From assembly GCA_025060325.1 (NCBI GenBank), contig JANXBW010000019.1:32506-96505 (forward strand): a DNA stretch of 64,000 nt. The letters run 5' to 3'. A program made the translations under genes and the position numbers. The notes below the pieces were generated by a model. The model was not told where the DNA came from. It searched no databases and saw only the letters and a program-made list of their open reading frames with translations. Below, piece by piece: positions 18,944 to 28,000 of the stretch (positions within the stretch are counted from its first letter, which is position 1; every line of letters begins with the position of its first letter). This DNA is from Thermoguttaceae bacterium (GTDB lineage Bacteria; Planctomycetota; Planctomycetia; Pirellulales; Thermoguttaceae).

Positions 18944-19582
18944 GACCTTGCCCTCCGTCTACTTCTAAACAGGGTGCGAAGGATCAGCTTTCGAGGAAAA
19001 ACCTTCGCCAAGCGGTGGCCTCCTCGGGAGAGCATTAGAACACCGGGAGATAGCTTAGCCAATTCGGCGGAGGGACTGGCTCGGGAATATGCGAGAACCT
19101 GCGCCCTGTGAATTGGGCTGGAAGACGGCGCGGTTTTGGGCCTGCCGCGAAACTGCCGCTTAGGATCCAGACAGAGGAGCCTCTGCCCCGGGGGAAGGTC
19201 CATACTTCCCAACCTTTGGAAGCGGAACCAACCGCAAAGAAGGAGCTCCGCTTGATTGCTCACTTGGTGCCGGGGTTACGGGGTTCAAGTAGGCTCGCGA
19301 ATCGGCGCAATTTTCCCTTGTTTTTTGCGTCTTGATAGTTGAACGAGGGTTGACGGGGGCCGGTATTAAGCCCAGCGGTAACGAAATCGAGCATCCCTCC
19401 TCAACCTGATGGTGAGGACGCTAGTTTTGCGTTTGATTAGCTCAGTGCTTTCTCCCAGAGCCGGGAGAGGCTTCGCCGGCCGAGGGGAGGGCAAGGCTGC
19501 AGTCAAGGTGAAACCGCTCGGCGAGCGGTAGACTTTCGGTGCTTTCTTGCCCGCGTGGGGGTTGTAACGGGAGGTTTCACGC
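18944..19582. other. Divergent intergenic region with a leader hairpin
   Basis: 639 bases between the BNR-like gene (-) and the YbjN-like gene (+). No gene recognised. Near its end GTGAAACC (19508-19515) is complementary to GGTTTCAC (19573-19580), which covers part of the GGGAGG ribosome binding site, and CCGCTC-GGC-GAGCGG (19514-19528) forms a tight local hairpin. Confidence 0.45.
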
Positions 19583-20215
19583 ATGGCCATTGATTTTCAG
19601 CAACTCCAGTCTCTCATGGCAAAAGCCGGCTTCAGTTCGTTTGCCGATCCGGAGAAACAGTTGTTAGTTTGCCTTTGCGTTGGTTGGACGGACGTACTCA
19701 CGTGTCTACTAATTCGGTTAGCGGAGGACGGTGAAGCTGTCGAATTTTGCGTCCCCAGGATTGCCTCCGTGCCTCCGGAGACGCCCCATCGGGAAAAAGT
19801 GTTCAAGGCGGTGCTTGAGCACAACCATCTGACAAAGATTGGGCGGGCCTGTTTTGATCCGTCTCAGAACGAAATTTATGTTGATTGGGTTCACGCCATC
19901 GAAGATGGCCATTTCACCGCGAAACAACTCCAGCGGTGTGTCATTATGCTTATTGACCTCGCCGGCCAAATATCTCGCCGAGTAAACCATATTTTGGCGA
20001 CTGGGGAGGACCTTCCGCCGGAAAGGCTGGGAGTTAGGGGATTGCTTCGATCCCTCGCCGAGTTTGCCGCCAAGTCACCTCGGGTTCGGCCGGCCATTCG
20101 CGAACTTCTTCGGGAGTTAGCGGAGGCTGAGGGAGGGCCCTCGGAGTACCGCGCGATCCTGGAGCGGTATCGGGAGTTGCTGCACTTGGACGATACCGAG
20201 GAGGATGGCAAGTAA
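19583..20215 (+). CDS. YbjN-like protein (type III secretion chaperone-like fold)
   Basis: 210 residues, ATG 19583 after GGGAGG. The first about 145 residues resemble the YbjN/CesT-like alpha-beta fold: an N-terminal helix (FQQLQSLMAKAGF), beta strands, PHREKVFKAVLEHNHLTKIG, then NEIYVDWVHAIEDGHFT and a helix through ILATGEDLPPE. The C-terminal 60 residues are a charged helix with repeated RELLRELAE-type segments. In bacteria this fold is linked to chaperoning or regulation, but the planctomycete members are uncharacterised and I make no functional claim. A decayed relative of the same fold lies 0.8 kb downstream. The ribosome binding site may be masked by the leader repeat at 19508-19580. 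Confidence 0.65.
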   Translation: MAIDFQQLQSLMAKAGFSSFADPEKQLLVCLCVGWTDVLTCLLIRLAEDGEAVEFCVPRIASVPPETPHREKVFKAVLEHNHLTKIGRACFDPSQNEIYVDWVHAIEDGHFTAKQLQRCVIMLIDLAGQISRRVNHILATGEDLPPERLGVRGLLRSLAEFAAKSPRVRPAIRELLRELAEAEGGPSEYRAILERYRELLHLDDTEEDGK

Positions 20216-20870
20216 CTTGGCCTGGCCGGCTGCGTCCGATAGCGCGCTCTACCTTGTAGCAGCTGTGTTTAAACTCTGCGGACGAAAAACATCCACTCCA
20301 AGCAAAACTGCAGCTATGGGTCCTCCGCCGCGAGCTCCAGACAAGATTTGCAAGTTCCGCAAGTCCATCCCGAATTGAGGGAACCGTGTTGAGCCTAACG
20401 ACTCCGGATCCGTCGCCGTTGGCACCTTGGCCGGGGATGTTGAAAACGGTCCCTTTTAGCGACTCGGCTCTTTTGCGGAACCCTCGAGCAGCTTAGATCA
20501 CTTTGGGCCGTCTCGGCGTGACTGCAAAAGGAATTGCCGGCCCCCGCTGCGCGGATTCTTGGCCCGGTTGGGGCTGCCATCGTCTGGATGACGCCCTACC
20601 TGAATCGGCCTGCCTCAGCCAGTCAACAAGCACATCAGACAGATTGCAAAGAGGGGTTGCCCGTAGACATACAGTGGCGGAGCTTCGCCTCGACTCCGCT
20701 AACCGTATCGAGGAGCTGCGCCAAGTTTGGTTCATGTTTACCCCTGGGTAGTCGGTCGATCGCGCCCTCTGAACAAATGACGCCTGTGCCGGCGTTGGCT
20801 AAGAGCGCACCGCAGAGTTTAAGCGATTTCCCCAAATGAATCGTTTAATGTTTTGCGGTCAGGGTCGTCA

Positions 20871-20913
20871 ATTGTGACATGAGGATTGTGACAAGCCTAT
20901 TGTGTTCTAATAT
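20871..20913 (+). promoter_or_regulatory. Three ATTGTG boxes at 14-base period plus TAATAT
   Basis: ATTGTGACA occurs at 20871-20879 and again at 20885-20893, and ATTGTG recurs at 20899-20904: three boxes at an exact 14-base period. TAATAT at 20908-20913 is a good -10, and TTGTGA at 20886-20891 gives a 16-base spacer. This may be the former promoter of the pseudogene, with an iterated activator or repressor site. Confidence 0.4.
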
Positions 20914-20991
20914 CTTTACTCCCTCCAAAAAGGTCAGCACTACCGCTGTTAGCTAATTCCCACAAAAGGTTCCGGTGTGGAGGGCGCCATT

Positions 20992-21420
20992 ATGGGAGGG
21001 GAGGATGGGGTTACTGACAATTCAGTTGCCAAAAGATGGCAAAGCTATTTCCGCATGCTGAGAGTTGCCCCAATGGCCTTTGACGTGCCGCATCGGCGAC
21101 GGATGTTCGAAGTTCTACTCGGGGACCACGACTTGCTGACTTTGGCCGGGCTTGCGTTGACCCGTGCGATGGCGAAGTGTACGTCGATTGGTGTCAGCTG
21201 ATCGCACACGGTTATATCACGGAAAAGCAGCTCCACCACTCCTTCCCTCCCCTTCGATGCTGGCTACGGAGTTGCGCGGCCGGGTGCTTCAAATCTTAGC
21301 GACCGGCAAAGGCCTCCCCCTATGAGGGAAAGGGAATTCCGGGAGTTTTGAGCCCTCCCGCAGCACCTTGCTGACCTGCCTAGCCCGCGACCGGTTACGA
21401 AACAATCGCGCAGAAAAGGT
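20992..21420 (+). pseudogene. Frameshifted YbjN-like gene remnant
   Basis: Three consecutive reading frames resemble the intact protein at 19583. Frame 1 (to about 21163) gives LRVAPMAFDVPHRRRMFEVLL followed by GDHDLLTLAGLAL, matching PHREKVFKAVLEHNHLTKIG. Frame 2 (about 21165-21240) gives CDGEVYVDWCQLIAHGYITE then KQL, matching NEIYVDWVHAIEDGHFTAKQL. Frame 3 (about 21245-21322) gives MLATELRGRVLQILATGKGL then P, matching the ILATGEDLP helix, then a stop. At least two frameshifts and a stop have broken the gene. The divergence from 19583 suggests an older paralogue rather than a recent copy. The right boundary is approximate. Confidence 0.7.
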
Positions 21421-22017
21421 GAGTCCGTTTGAAGCCTTTTCCCTGAGTCCTCCGGGTTTGTCGACTGGTCCTCCGCAATTTCTCCCGGCATTTGCCAACC
21501 CCGTCGGGGATGGTCTGGTAGTGGTCGCCGCATTTAAATCCCGGGCGTCTTTGCCAGTATCGACGCTGATACCTGTACGGCTGGATAGATGGTCCGTCTC
21601 CGTCTCTGCCTCGGAAGGCCGGGCGGAATTCGCCCCCAAGGCTCTCGTTGACGAGTCCTCGGAACTGCCCCGGGAACATGCGCTTTTCCTTTATATTGAT
21701 TACCTCCTAAGTGCGCCCGTCCCTTGCCTATTCCCAACCTCCGCACCCTTGGGGCCCGCCAGGTGGTAGTAAGGATTCCTAGTCCTTTGCTAAAATGTTG
21801 GCTCGGCTTTATTCAGAGCGTTCTCAGAGAGATCGGGGCGCGGCGGATCTTTAGTCTGGCCGATTGCAAATCGGGGATAAGCCTTGGCTTGTTGATGGCC
21901 TCTCGGCCCCACCGATCTAAATGACGGTGCTAATCCCGAAGATGGTGAGCCAACGTTACTGGGCGAGGGTCGGCAAAAGTTTTCTCAAGAGACACAGGAC
22001 CAACACGGAGAGCTGCC

Positions 22018-23595
22018 ATGGCTGACAGACCACGCTTCGTTCCCGCGGAGAGCGTCATTACCGGATGGGACTTCAGCACTGGTGCAGTCAAGTGCTTAGC
22101 TTTTGACCTGTCCGGCCAGGTGCTAGCGGAAGTTCGCCTGCCTACCGATTTGTGGAAGGGAGAACCTTACGATGAACGCATCTCGGAACTGAACCTGATG
22201 CAGCTTGAAGGTCAGGCCCGGGCGAGTGTCCGGGGCATTGTTGCGGCCCTTCGGGAAATCGGCCGGCTCAAAGATTGGATTGCGGGGGGGATTTCGGCAA
22301 CACACCATACGGCGGGACGCATCGACAAAAACCGGATCCAGATCCGCCGTGCCATTTGCTGGAATGACCAAACGCTCGCCGACTATCGCCGAAAAGGGGA
22401 AGCCCGGTTGGGTGGGCCGGCGCGGGTTCGCGAATTGATCGGCGGACCTTGGGCTGACCGGTATTCGCTAAGCCACCTGGTGAAGGACGAAGATCCCGGC
22501 TACTTGTCCCGCGAAGGATGGCGACGCACGTGGCGGATCCTGCCCCACGGTCCTTTGGCTGCCGGATTCCTCACGGGGAATTTCGATGTGATCAGTGTCT
22601 CCTCGGCGGCTTCCACAGGCATGATGGACCTTCGCACATGCCAGTGGCGCCGGGAGATGTTGGGCGCCCTTGAGTCGGAGGAATACCGCGAACTTGCTTG
22701 GCGGCAGCTCCCGCGGATTGTAGACATGTACGAACCTGTCGGCCGACTGGCGGCTCACGTGTGTGCCGAGGTTGGGCTTGTGGCCGAGGAAGCGCCGTGG
22801 ATCTTTCCCACCTCTGATGACCAGCAGGCGGGACTGGTGGGCGGGGGAGCTGTGGATGCCGGTCAGGTCGCCGTTATTCTCGGCAATTCTGCCGTGGTCA
22901 ATTCGTCATCGGCTGAACTGCCCCAAACCGACGAGCTTGACGTGATGCGGCTCAACTGGGGCCCCTACTTGTGGATGCGCTGCTACAACAATGGGGCACA
23001 ATTCCTGGACTGGGTGGTGGGGGAAAACCCGGATTGGGCCAAGCTGCAGGCAGAAGCTCGGCAGCTTCCTCCGGGAAGCGGTGACGTGCAGGTGATGCCG
23101 TTTATCATGCCGGAGCCCTCGCTTGGCATTCGGGGCAATGTCCAACCCAAGTGGTATCCGGTCCGGCCGGAATCGCCCGGCGCGCAATTCCGCGCCGCGC
23201 TGGAGGCTATCGCCTATCTCATCAAGCTGGGGATCGAAGCTCATCAACGTGCCGGCCAAAAGATTACGCAAATGACCGTCTCTGGCGGCATTGCCCGAAG
23301 CGATTTGATGTGCGAAATCCTTGCCAGCGTCCTTAATCACCGGCTTGAGCGCCTGGTGTCGGCGGAAGGCCCTGCTTTGGGTGCGGCTGTCACCGCTTTG
23401 GCCGGAGTGGAGACGCTCCTCCGGCGTCAACACGGTGTTAACGAGCCCTTCCGCGTGGCTGATGCAGTAGCCACCATGGTACGTTACGCGGCACCGGTTG
23501 AACCGCGACCGGATTGGGTGCAAGCCTATCAGGCGGAAATGGAAAAATTCCGCAGGCGGTTGGAGGAATATCGGGCCACACTGAGCGGAGCGTAA
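22018..23595 (+). CDS. FGGY-family carbohydrate kinase (xylulokinase-like)
   Basis: 525 residues, ATG 22018 after GGAGAG. The N-terminal actin-like lobe begins GWDFSTGAVKCLAFD (phosphate-1 loop, near residue 17). The second lobe has TSDDQQAGLVGGGAVDAGQV near residue 265, where the second Asp should be the catalytic base, and ILGNSAVV in place of the usual GTS. A later SGGIARSDLMCEILA near residue 421 is the adenosine motif. The family phosphorylates sugars such as xylulose, ribulose, glycerol or fuculose with ATP in the cytoplasm; the substrate cannot be set from sequence. No isomerase or transporter lies beside it, so no pathway context is given. The gene is flanked by non-coding stretches and followed by a convergent gene. 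Confidence 0.9.
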   Translation: MADRPRFVPAESVITGWDFSTGAVKCLAFDLSGQVLAEVRLPTDLWKGEPYDERISELNLMQLEGQARASVRGIVAALREIGRLKDWIAGGISATHHTAGRIDKNRIQIRRAICWNDQTLADYRRKGEARLGGPARVRELIGGPWADRYSLSHLVKDEDPGYLSREGWRRTWRILPHGPLAAGFLTGNFDVISVSSAASTGMMDLRTCQWRREMLGALESEEYRELAWRQLPRIVDMYEPVGRLAAHVCAEVGLVAEEAPWIFPTSDDQQAGLVGGGAVDAGQVAVILGNSAVVNSSSAELPQTDELDVMRLNWGPYLWMRCYNNGAQFLDWVVGENPDWAKLQAEARQLPPGSGDVQVMPFIMPEPSLGIRGNVQPKWYPVRPESPGAQFRAALEAIAYLIKLGIEAHQRAGQKITQMTVSGGIARSDLMCEILASVLNHRLERLVSAEGPALGAAVTALAGVETLLRRQHGVNEPFRVADAVATMVRYAAPVEPRPDWVQAYQAEMEKFRRRLEEYRATLSGA

Positions 23596-23672
23596 CGGAG
23601 CGAATCCGAATGCCACCAACCATTCGTTCAGCCGAGCCGAGGGCGGCGCTCTCCATCGCAGGGGAAGGTAGC

Positions 23673-23703
23673 CCGGCAACTCACCGGCGGGTGTTTTTGC
23701 CGG
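23673..23703. terminator. Candidate bidirectional hairpin between convergent genes
   Basis: CCGGCAA at 23673-23679 pairs with TTGCCGG at 23697-23703, with a 17-base loop whose 3' part is T-rich. It lies between the convergent kinase and the Pro-rich protein gene. There is no clean T-run after the stem, so this is a weak terminator call. Confidence 0.35.
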
Positions 23704-23787
23704 CTTGTAAAGTCACACGCGCGGCCGTTCGGGGGAGCAAAGCGGCTGTGGTTCCCCACCCCACCCGGAGCACTTACAGGCGGCTTA

Positions 23788-24921
23788 TCATCGCGGTATG
23801 GGGACAGGCTGTATGGAAGCTTGGGGCAGAGGCATGGCCGGCGTAGTTTGCGCCGCTATACCCTGGCCCCAGGAAGTCTGTCCAGAAGGAGGTGCCGCCC
23901 CAGGCTGGACACTTCCCCAAACATACCGGGGGACCATCGGGCGGCTGCGGGTAAATCCCTGTCGCCAAGCGTTAGGCGGGGTGTTTGTGGACGTCGGGGC
24001 CTGGAAAGCTGCTGGAGGCTGGCTTGGCATATGTAAACTTGTCGGCTGGACGGATGACTGCGCAGCCGTTTGCGGGGAGCCCCCGATCGGTTGGCCAAAG
24101 ACGGCCGGGGAGGCAGTTGACAAAGGAGCTTGGATCGGGGGCATCGCCGTTCCGCCTTGGGGAATAAGTGCCGGTGCTGGCATTTCGCCACCGTTTTGGG
24201 AGAGACCCGGCGCCGGCTGCGCGACATTGCCACCCGCGGCATGACCGGGACTAGGTTCGCCCCCTGCGGCCGAATTAGAGGTTGATACCGGCGGGCTGAT
24301 CGGCTTGCCGGCCGTCGCCCTTACAGGTGCAGGTACCGTCCACACTTGGGCTTGTGTACCGCTTTTTGTTTCCCTGGAGGCAAGCTGGGGCTGATCTCCC
24401 TCTTTACGTGGCCCCGGAAGCATCATTTTCGATTGCTGGCTAACTACTGTCTTGCCACCCCGTGCCGTGAAGCAAACAATCAGGCTTACCGTCCGTTGTG
24501 CGCCCCCAGCCTCGTCCCAGGGAATCCACACGCTGTACGAATGTCCTAAACGGGATTCGCTGTAGCACCGTGCCAAGTCTTCTGGCGAAAAAACGTATCG
24601 CCGATCCGGAACAATTTTTTCCTGTTGAGAGTTCGTTTCCTCAAAGGCGTAGACGACTAGAGTTCCGTCCACTTTGATGGGCTTATCGCGGCCGTCTTGG
24701 AAGAACATAATTCGGCCACCAAACCCCCGCGTAGGGGGCTGCCCCGGTGTGTGGGCGACTGCATACGTCCACACGGCGACAATCGTATCCGGGATGCCAT
24801 ATTCCTTCCTTTCGTTTTTCCAAGGAAGGGGAATCGCAAGCTTTTCGGCTAGCGCCGCATCCGCACACAGTAGCCACACCGTGATCGGAAGGATAGTTGC
24901 AATCTGTCGCCAACTTCTCAT
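23788..24921 (-). CDS. Secreted protein with Pro/Ala/Gln-rich C-terminal half
   Basis: 377 residues, ATG 24921 (weak ribosome binding site). A clear signal peptide (ATILPITVWLLCADAALA, cleavage before EK) leads into a compact domain of about 150 residues (VAVWTYAVAHTPGQPPTRGFGGRI... through SVWIPWDEAGG), followed by about 180 residues of low-complexity Pro/Ala/Gln/Ser sequence. I recognise the N-terminal domain only as a type seen in planctomycete secreted proteins; no function can be given. The disordered tail could be a wall- or surface-tethering region. The gene lies 147 bases after the stop of the secretin gene on the same strand and may share its transcript, making it a candidate accessory or substrate of that machine (inference). 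Confidence 0.6.
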   Translation of the reverse strand: MRSWRQIATILPITVWLLCADAALAEKLAIPLPWKNERKEYGIPDTIVAVWTYAVAHTPGQPPTRGFGGRIMFFQDGRDKPIKVDGTLVVYAFEETNSQQEKIVPDRRYVFSPEDLARCYSESRLGHSYSVWIPWDEAGGAQRTVSLIVCFTARGGKTVVSQQSKMMLPGPRKEGDQPQLASRETKSGTQAQVWTVPAPVRATAGKPISPPVSTSNSAAGGEPSPGHAAGGNVAQPAPGLSQNGGEMPAPALIPQGGTAMPPIQAPLSTASPAVFGQPIGGSPQTAAQSSVQPTSLHMPSQPPAAFQAPTSTNTPPNAWRQGFTRSRPMVPRYVWGSVQPGAAPPSGQTSWGQGIAAQTTPAMPLPQASIQPVPIPR

Positions 24922-25068
24922 GGCCGCACGACCTCAGGCTGAAACGTTCGCCGAAAAGAGATTGGTATACGTATGTTGCCAATAAAGCTTCCAGGTGACT
25001 AGTTATCGATCCGAGCTTACTCCCTAGAACTGTTCCCGCGGGATTTTGCCTCCTTGCGGACACTTTCT

Positions 25069-28000
25069 TTACTGGGGAAGTTCCTTTGGGGCTGACGGGG
25101 CGGGGAGAGCGGGACCTTGAGTCGGCTCAGCCGGCGCCGGTGTGGGAATCACCTCTGCCGGAGGTGTTTGCGCTTCAGTGGGCATCTCCATCACCGGCTG
25201 CTGGATAGGTACCTCCCAGGGCGCCGGCGGTTGGCACCGCCGAGAGCTGAGGCCGCTTCCGTCATGCAGCTCCATCACGTCACGCAAGCACCAATCGATT
25301 CGGGCCGACTCGATCTGCTTGATCCGCTCCACGTCGGCGTCGTTGGTGATGATATGCGGAGTCAAGATGATGAGAAGCTCAGTTCGATTGGTCCGCAGAG
25401 AATCAAAGCGGAAGAGCCGCCCGACTACGGGAATGTCTGCAAGTACCGGAATCTTTCGGGTCGCCGTGGATTTCGACTTAGTAATCAAACCGCCCAGGAC
25501 CACTGTCTGCCCGTCTGCGGCGCTCACCACTGTTCGGGCAGACGTGGTGTTGATTCGCGGGGCTCGGATCACCTGCCCCTGTGAGACCGACACCGGAATA
25601 CCCTCAGCCTCAGGCCCAACCTCCGATTTGGTGGCGTCGACCTCCATCACGACCAATCGATCCGGGCTGATACGTGGGGTCACTGTCAAGATGAGACCGA
25701 CTTCCCGCCAGGTGATTGTGTTGATTTGACCGCCAAGATCTGTAAACTGTGTGCCGCTAATGGTGGGAACTTCTTGGCCAACCAAGATCTGAGCCAACAT
25801 GTTGTCCATGGTCATGATTTGCGGCCGGCTCAAGATTTCCAGCCTACGCGAATCTTGCAGCGCCCGAATCAGGACGCTGACAGATTCGCTCGAAGCCGAC
25901 AGCACCAACCCACCAAAGCCTAGCTCGGCATTCCCGCGACCTACGCTAAAGTTGGTGAGACCTTGCGTTCCAATCCGGTCGGAATTGGCCAAGGCCGTCG
26001 CGGAGTTACTATTGCCCAAAGGATCTGTGGTGTTAAACAGGAAACCCGGCACGTTTGTTCCAGCCAAGTTGCCCGTGCCGGCGACGCTCCGGTCAAACAG
26101 GATGGAATCCTGCAGACCCAGCTCGACACCAAACTCGTCCGTTTCGCCAAGGGTAACCTCGGCGATGAGGACCTGAATCATTACCATCGGCGGGCGGGCA
26201 TCTAGTTCTTCCACCAACCGGAGCACATCCTCGAAAAACCGTGGCGTGGCGCTAACGATAAGGGAGTTACTCACCGGCTCCGGAACAATGACCACCTCGC
26301 GTTCAATCTGCTCGAAGGCACTCACTAGCCCAGGGGCAACCTGGAGAAGTTGCCGTTCGCTACGGAGGAATTCATTCAGGGCGTTGGCCACGTCGTTTGC
26401 CGGTGAATTCTTCAGCCGAAAGACTCGGTTCACCCGGGCGCGAACCTCCGTGGTATCCAGACGCAAAAGGATGGCTTCCACCAACGCCAGGTCGCCGGCG
26501 GTTCCTGAAGCGATGATGCTGTTGGTCCGCACGTCAACAGCGAAGCGGAGAGGAATGAGGGCACTTTCGCCCGGCTGGGCTCCCGTGCGGATCGCCACCT
26601 GCTGCGCTGCCACCTGTTGTTGCTGGCCGAAGATTGTTTGCAACATCTCGGCCATGTTCTGGGCATCGCCGTTGACGAGGGTAAAGACCTTGATCTGGGC
26701 CTCCGCGGTGGGCAATTGGTCAAGCTCTTCAATTAGCGCGGCGATAAGAGGCATACTGTCCGGCGAGGCAGTCACCAGCAAGGAGTTTGAGCGCGTATCC
26801 GCGGTGATTACTGCGTCGGTCAGAATGCCGGAACTAACAATTTGTCGGCCCTTTTCGTCAATAGTCACGAACCGCAGAACAGCAGACTTGCGCTCCTGTT
26901 GTTGCTGGGCTGCAGCGGCCGGCTGCCCTACTGCCACACCCCGAACGCCATAAGCCTGGCCGGTAATAGCGTCCTGAAGGATAGTCGCCAGCTCAGAAGC
27001 CAGGGCGTTCTTCAATTTGAAAACGCGGATCTCACTTTGGGCCTCTGTGTGGCTAATGTCTAATTGAGCAATAAGCTCGCTTACCTCGGCCATGTCGCGG
27101 GGACTTGCCTCCACGATAAGCGAGTTGGAGCGGAAGTCTGTGGAGACACGCACTTGCGTCCCCAGCCCGGCGCGATCTTCATAAAACTCAGTAATCGTTT
27201 GCGCCACTTGATCAGCCGGTGCATGCCGAAGACGGAAAACTTTAAACTGCGTCTCCGGCCGGACGGGGCGGTCCAGCTGTTGAGCCAAATCGATCACCGC
27301 CTGCACGCTTTCCTGTCGGCCGGCTACGAGGATGGCGTTGGGCTTGACAAGGGCCAAGATAAGAACCGTGCCCAACCGCGGTTGATAAACCTGTTGATAA
27401 ATTTGGGTTAACACGGTGATGAGCGGCTCGCAATTAACATGCCTAAGTTGATGAATTTGGATGACCGGGACAATTTCGGCACTGAGCCGCTCGATTTCCT
27501 GAATAAGTTCCGCCACCCGCTGCACATCGCGTTCATGACCGCGAATGATCAGGATGTCAAGTCCCTCGAGCCATTCAATCTGCACCGGCCCGATAAGTCC
27601 TGCCGGAGCTTCGGCTGCCGCAGCCGGGGGTTGCTGCTGGGCCGGTTGGGCTTGACCAGGTGCTGGCTGGGGCTGCTCCGCTGGAGCTGGTTGAACTTGC
27701 GCAGCCTGAGCCAAAAGGATACCTTGCCCGGAGAGATTCGATTCTACAGATTGGGGTCCCACCGCACCGGGGCCTGCCCGAAGAACGTTACCGCGGATCG
27801 CAACCGCCGCTGTCTCTCCCATCTCGGGGGAAGCAAGCTGGTCTCGCGGCACTGGTGCACTTTGTGACATCTCCTGAATCGTTGACAGGGCTTGCTGAAG
27901 CACCGCCTGTCGGGGCCGCTGGAGTGCCACAAAGGCCGTCGGAGTAGGTCCCGAGGCATAATCGCCCTTAACGAGCATCTCGAGGACGCCTGCGAGCTTG

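Larger units (their letters stand above)
20216..22017 (+). other. Intergenic region containing a pseudogene and promoter remnant
   Basis: 1.8 kb between the YbjN-like gene and the sugar kinase. It contains the frameshifted YbjN-like pseudogene (about 20992-21420) and, before it, iterated ATTGTGA boxes with a -10-like TAATAT. From about 21420 to 22000 I see no gene. The kinase ribosome binding site GGAGAG lies at about 22008. Confidence 0.5.

Noticed and set aside
24922..25068. Promoter for the Pro-rich protein between it and the secretin
   Set aside because: No -35/-10 pair; read-through from the secretin gene is equally likely.
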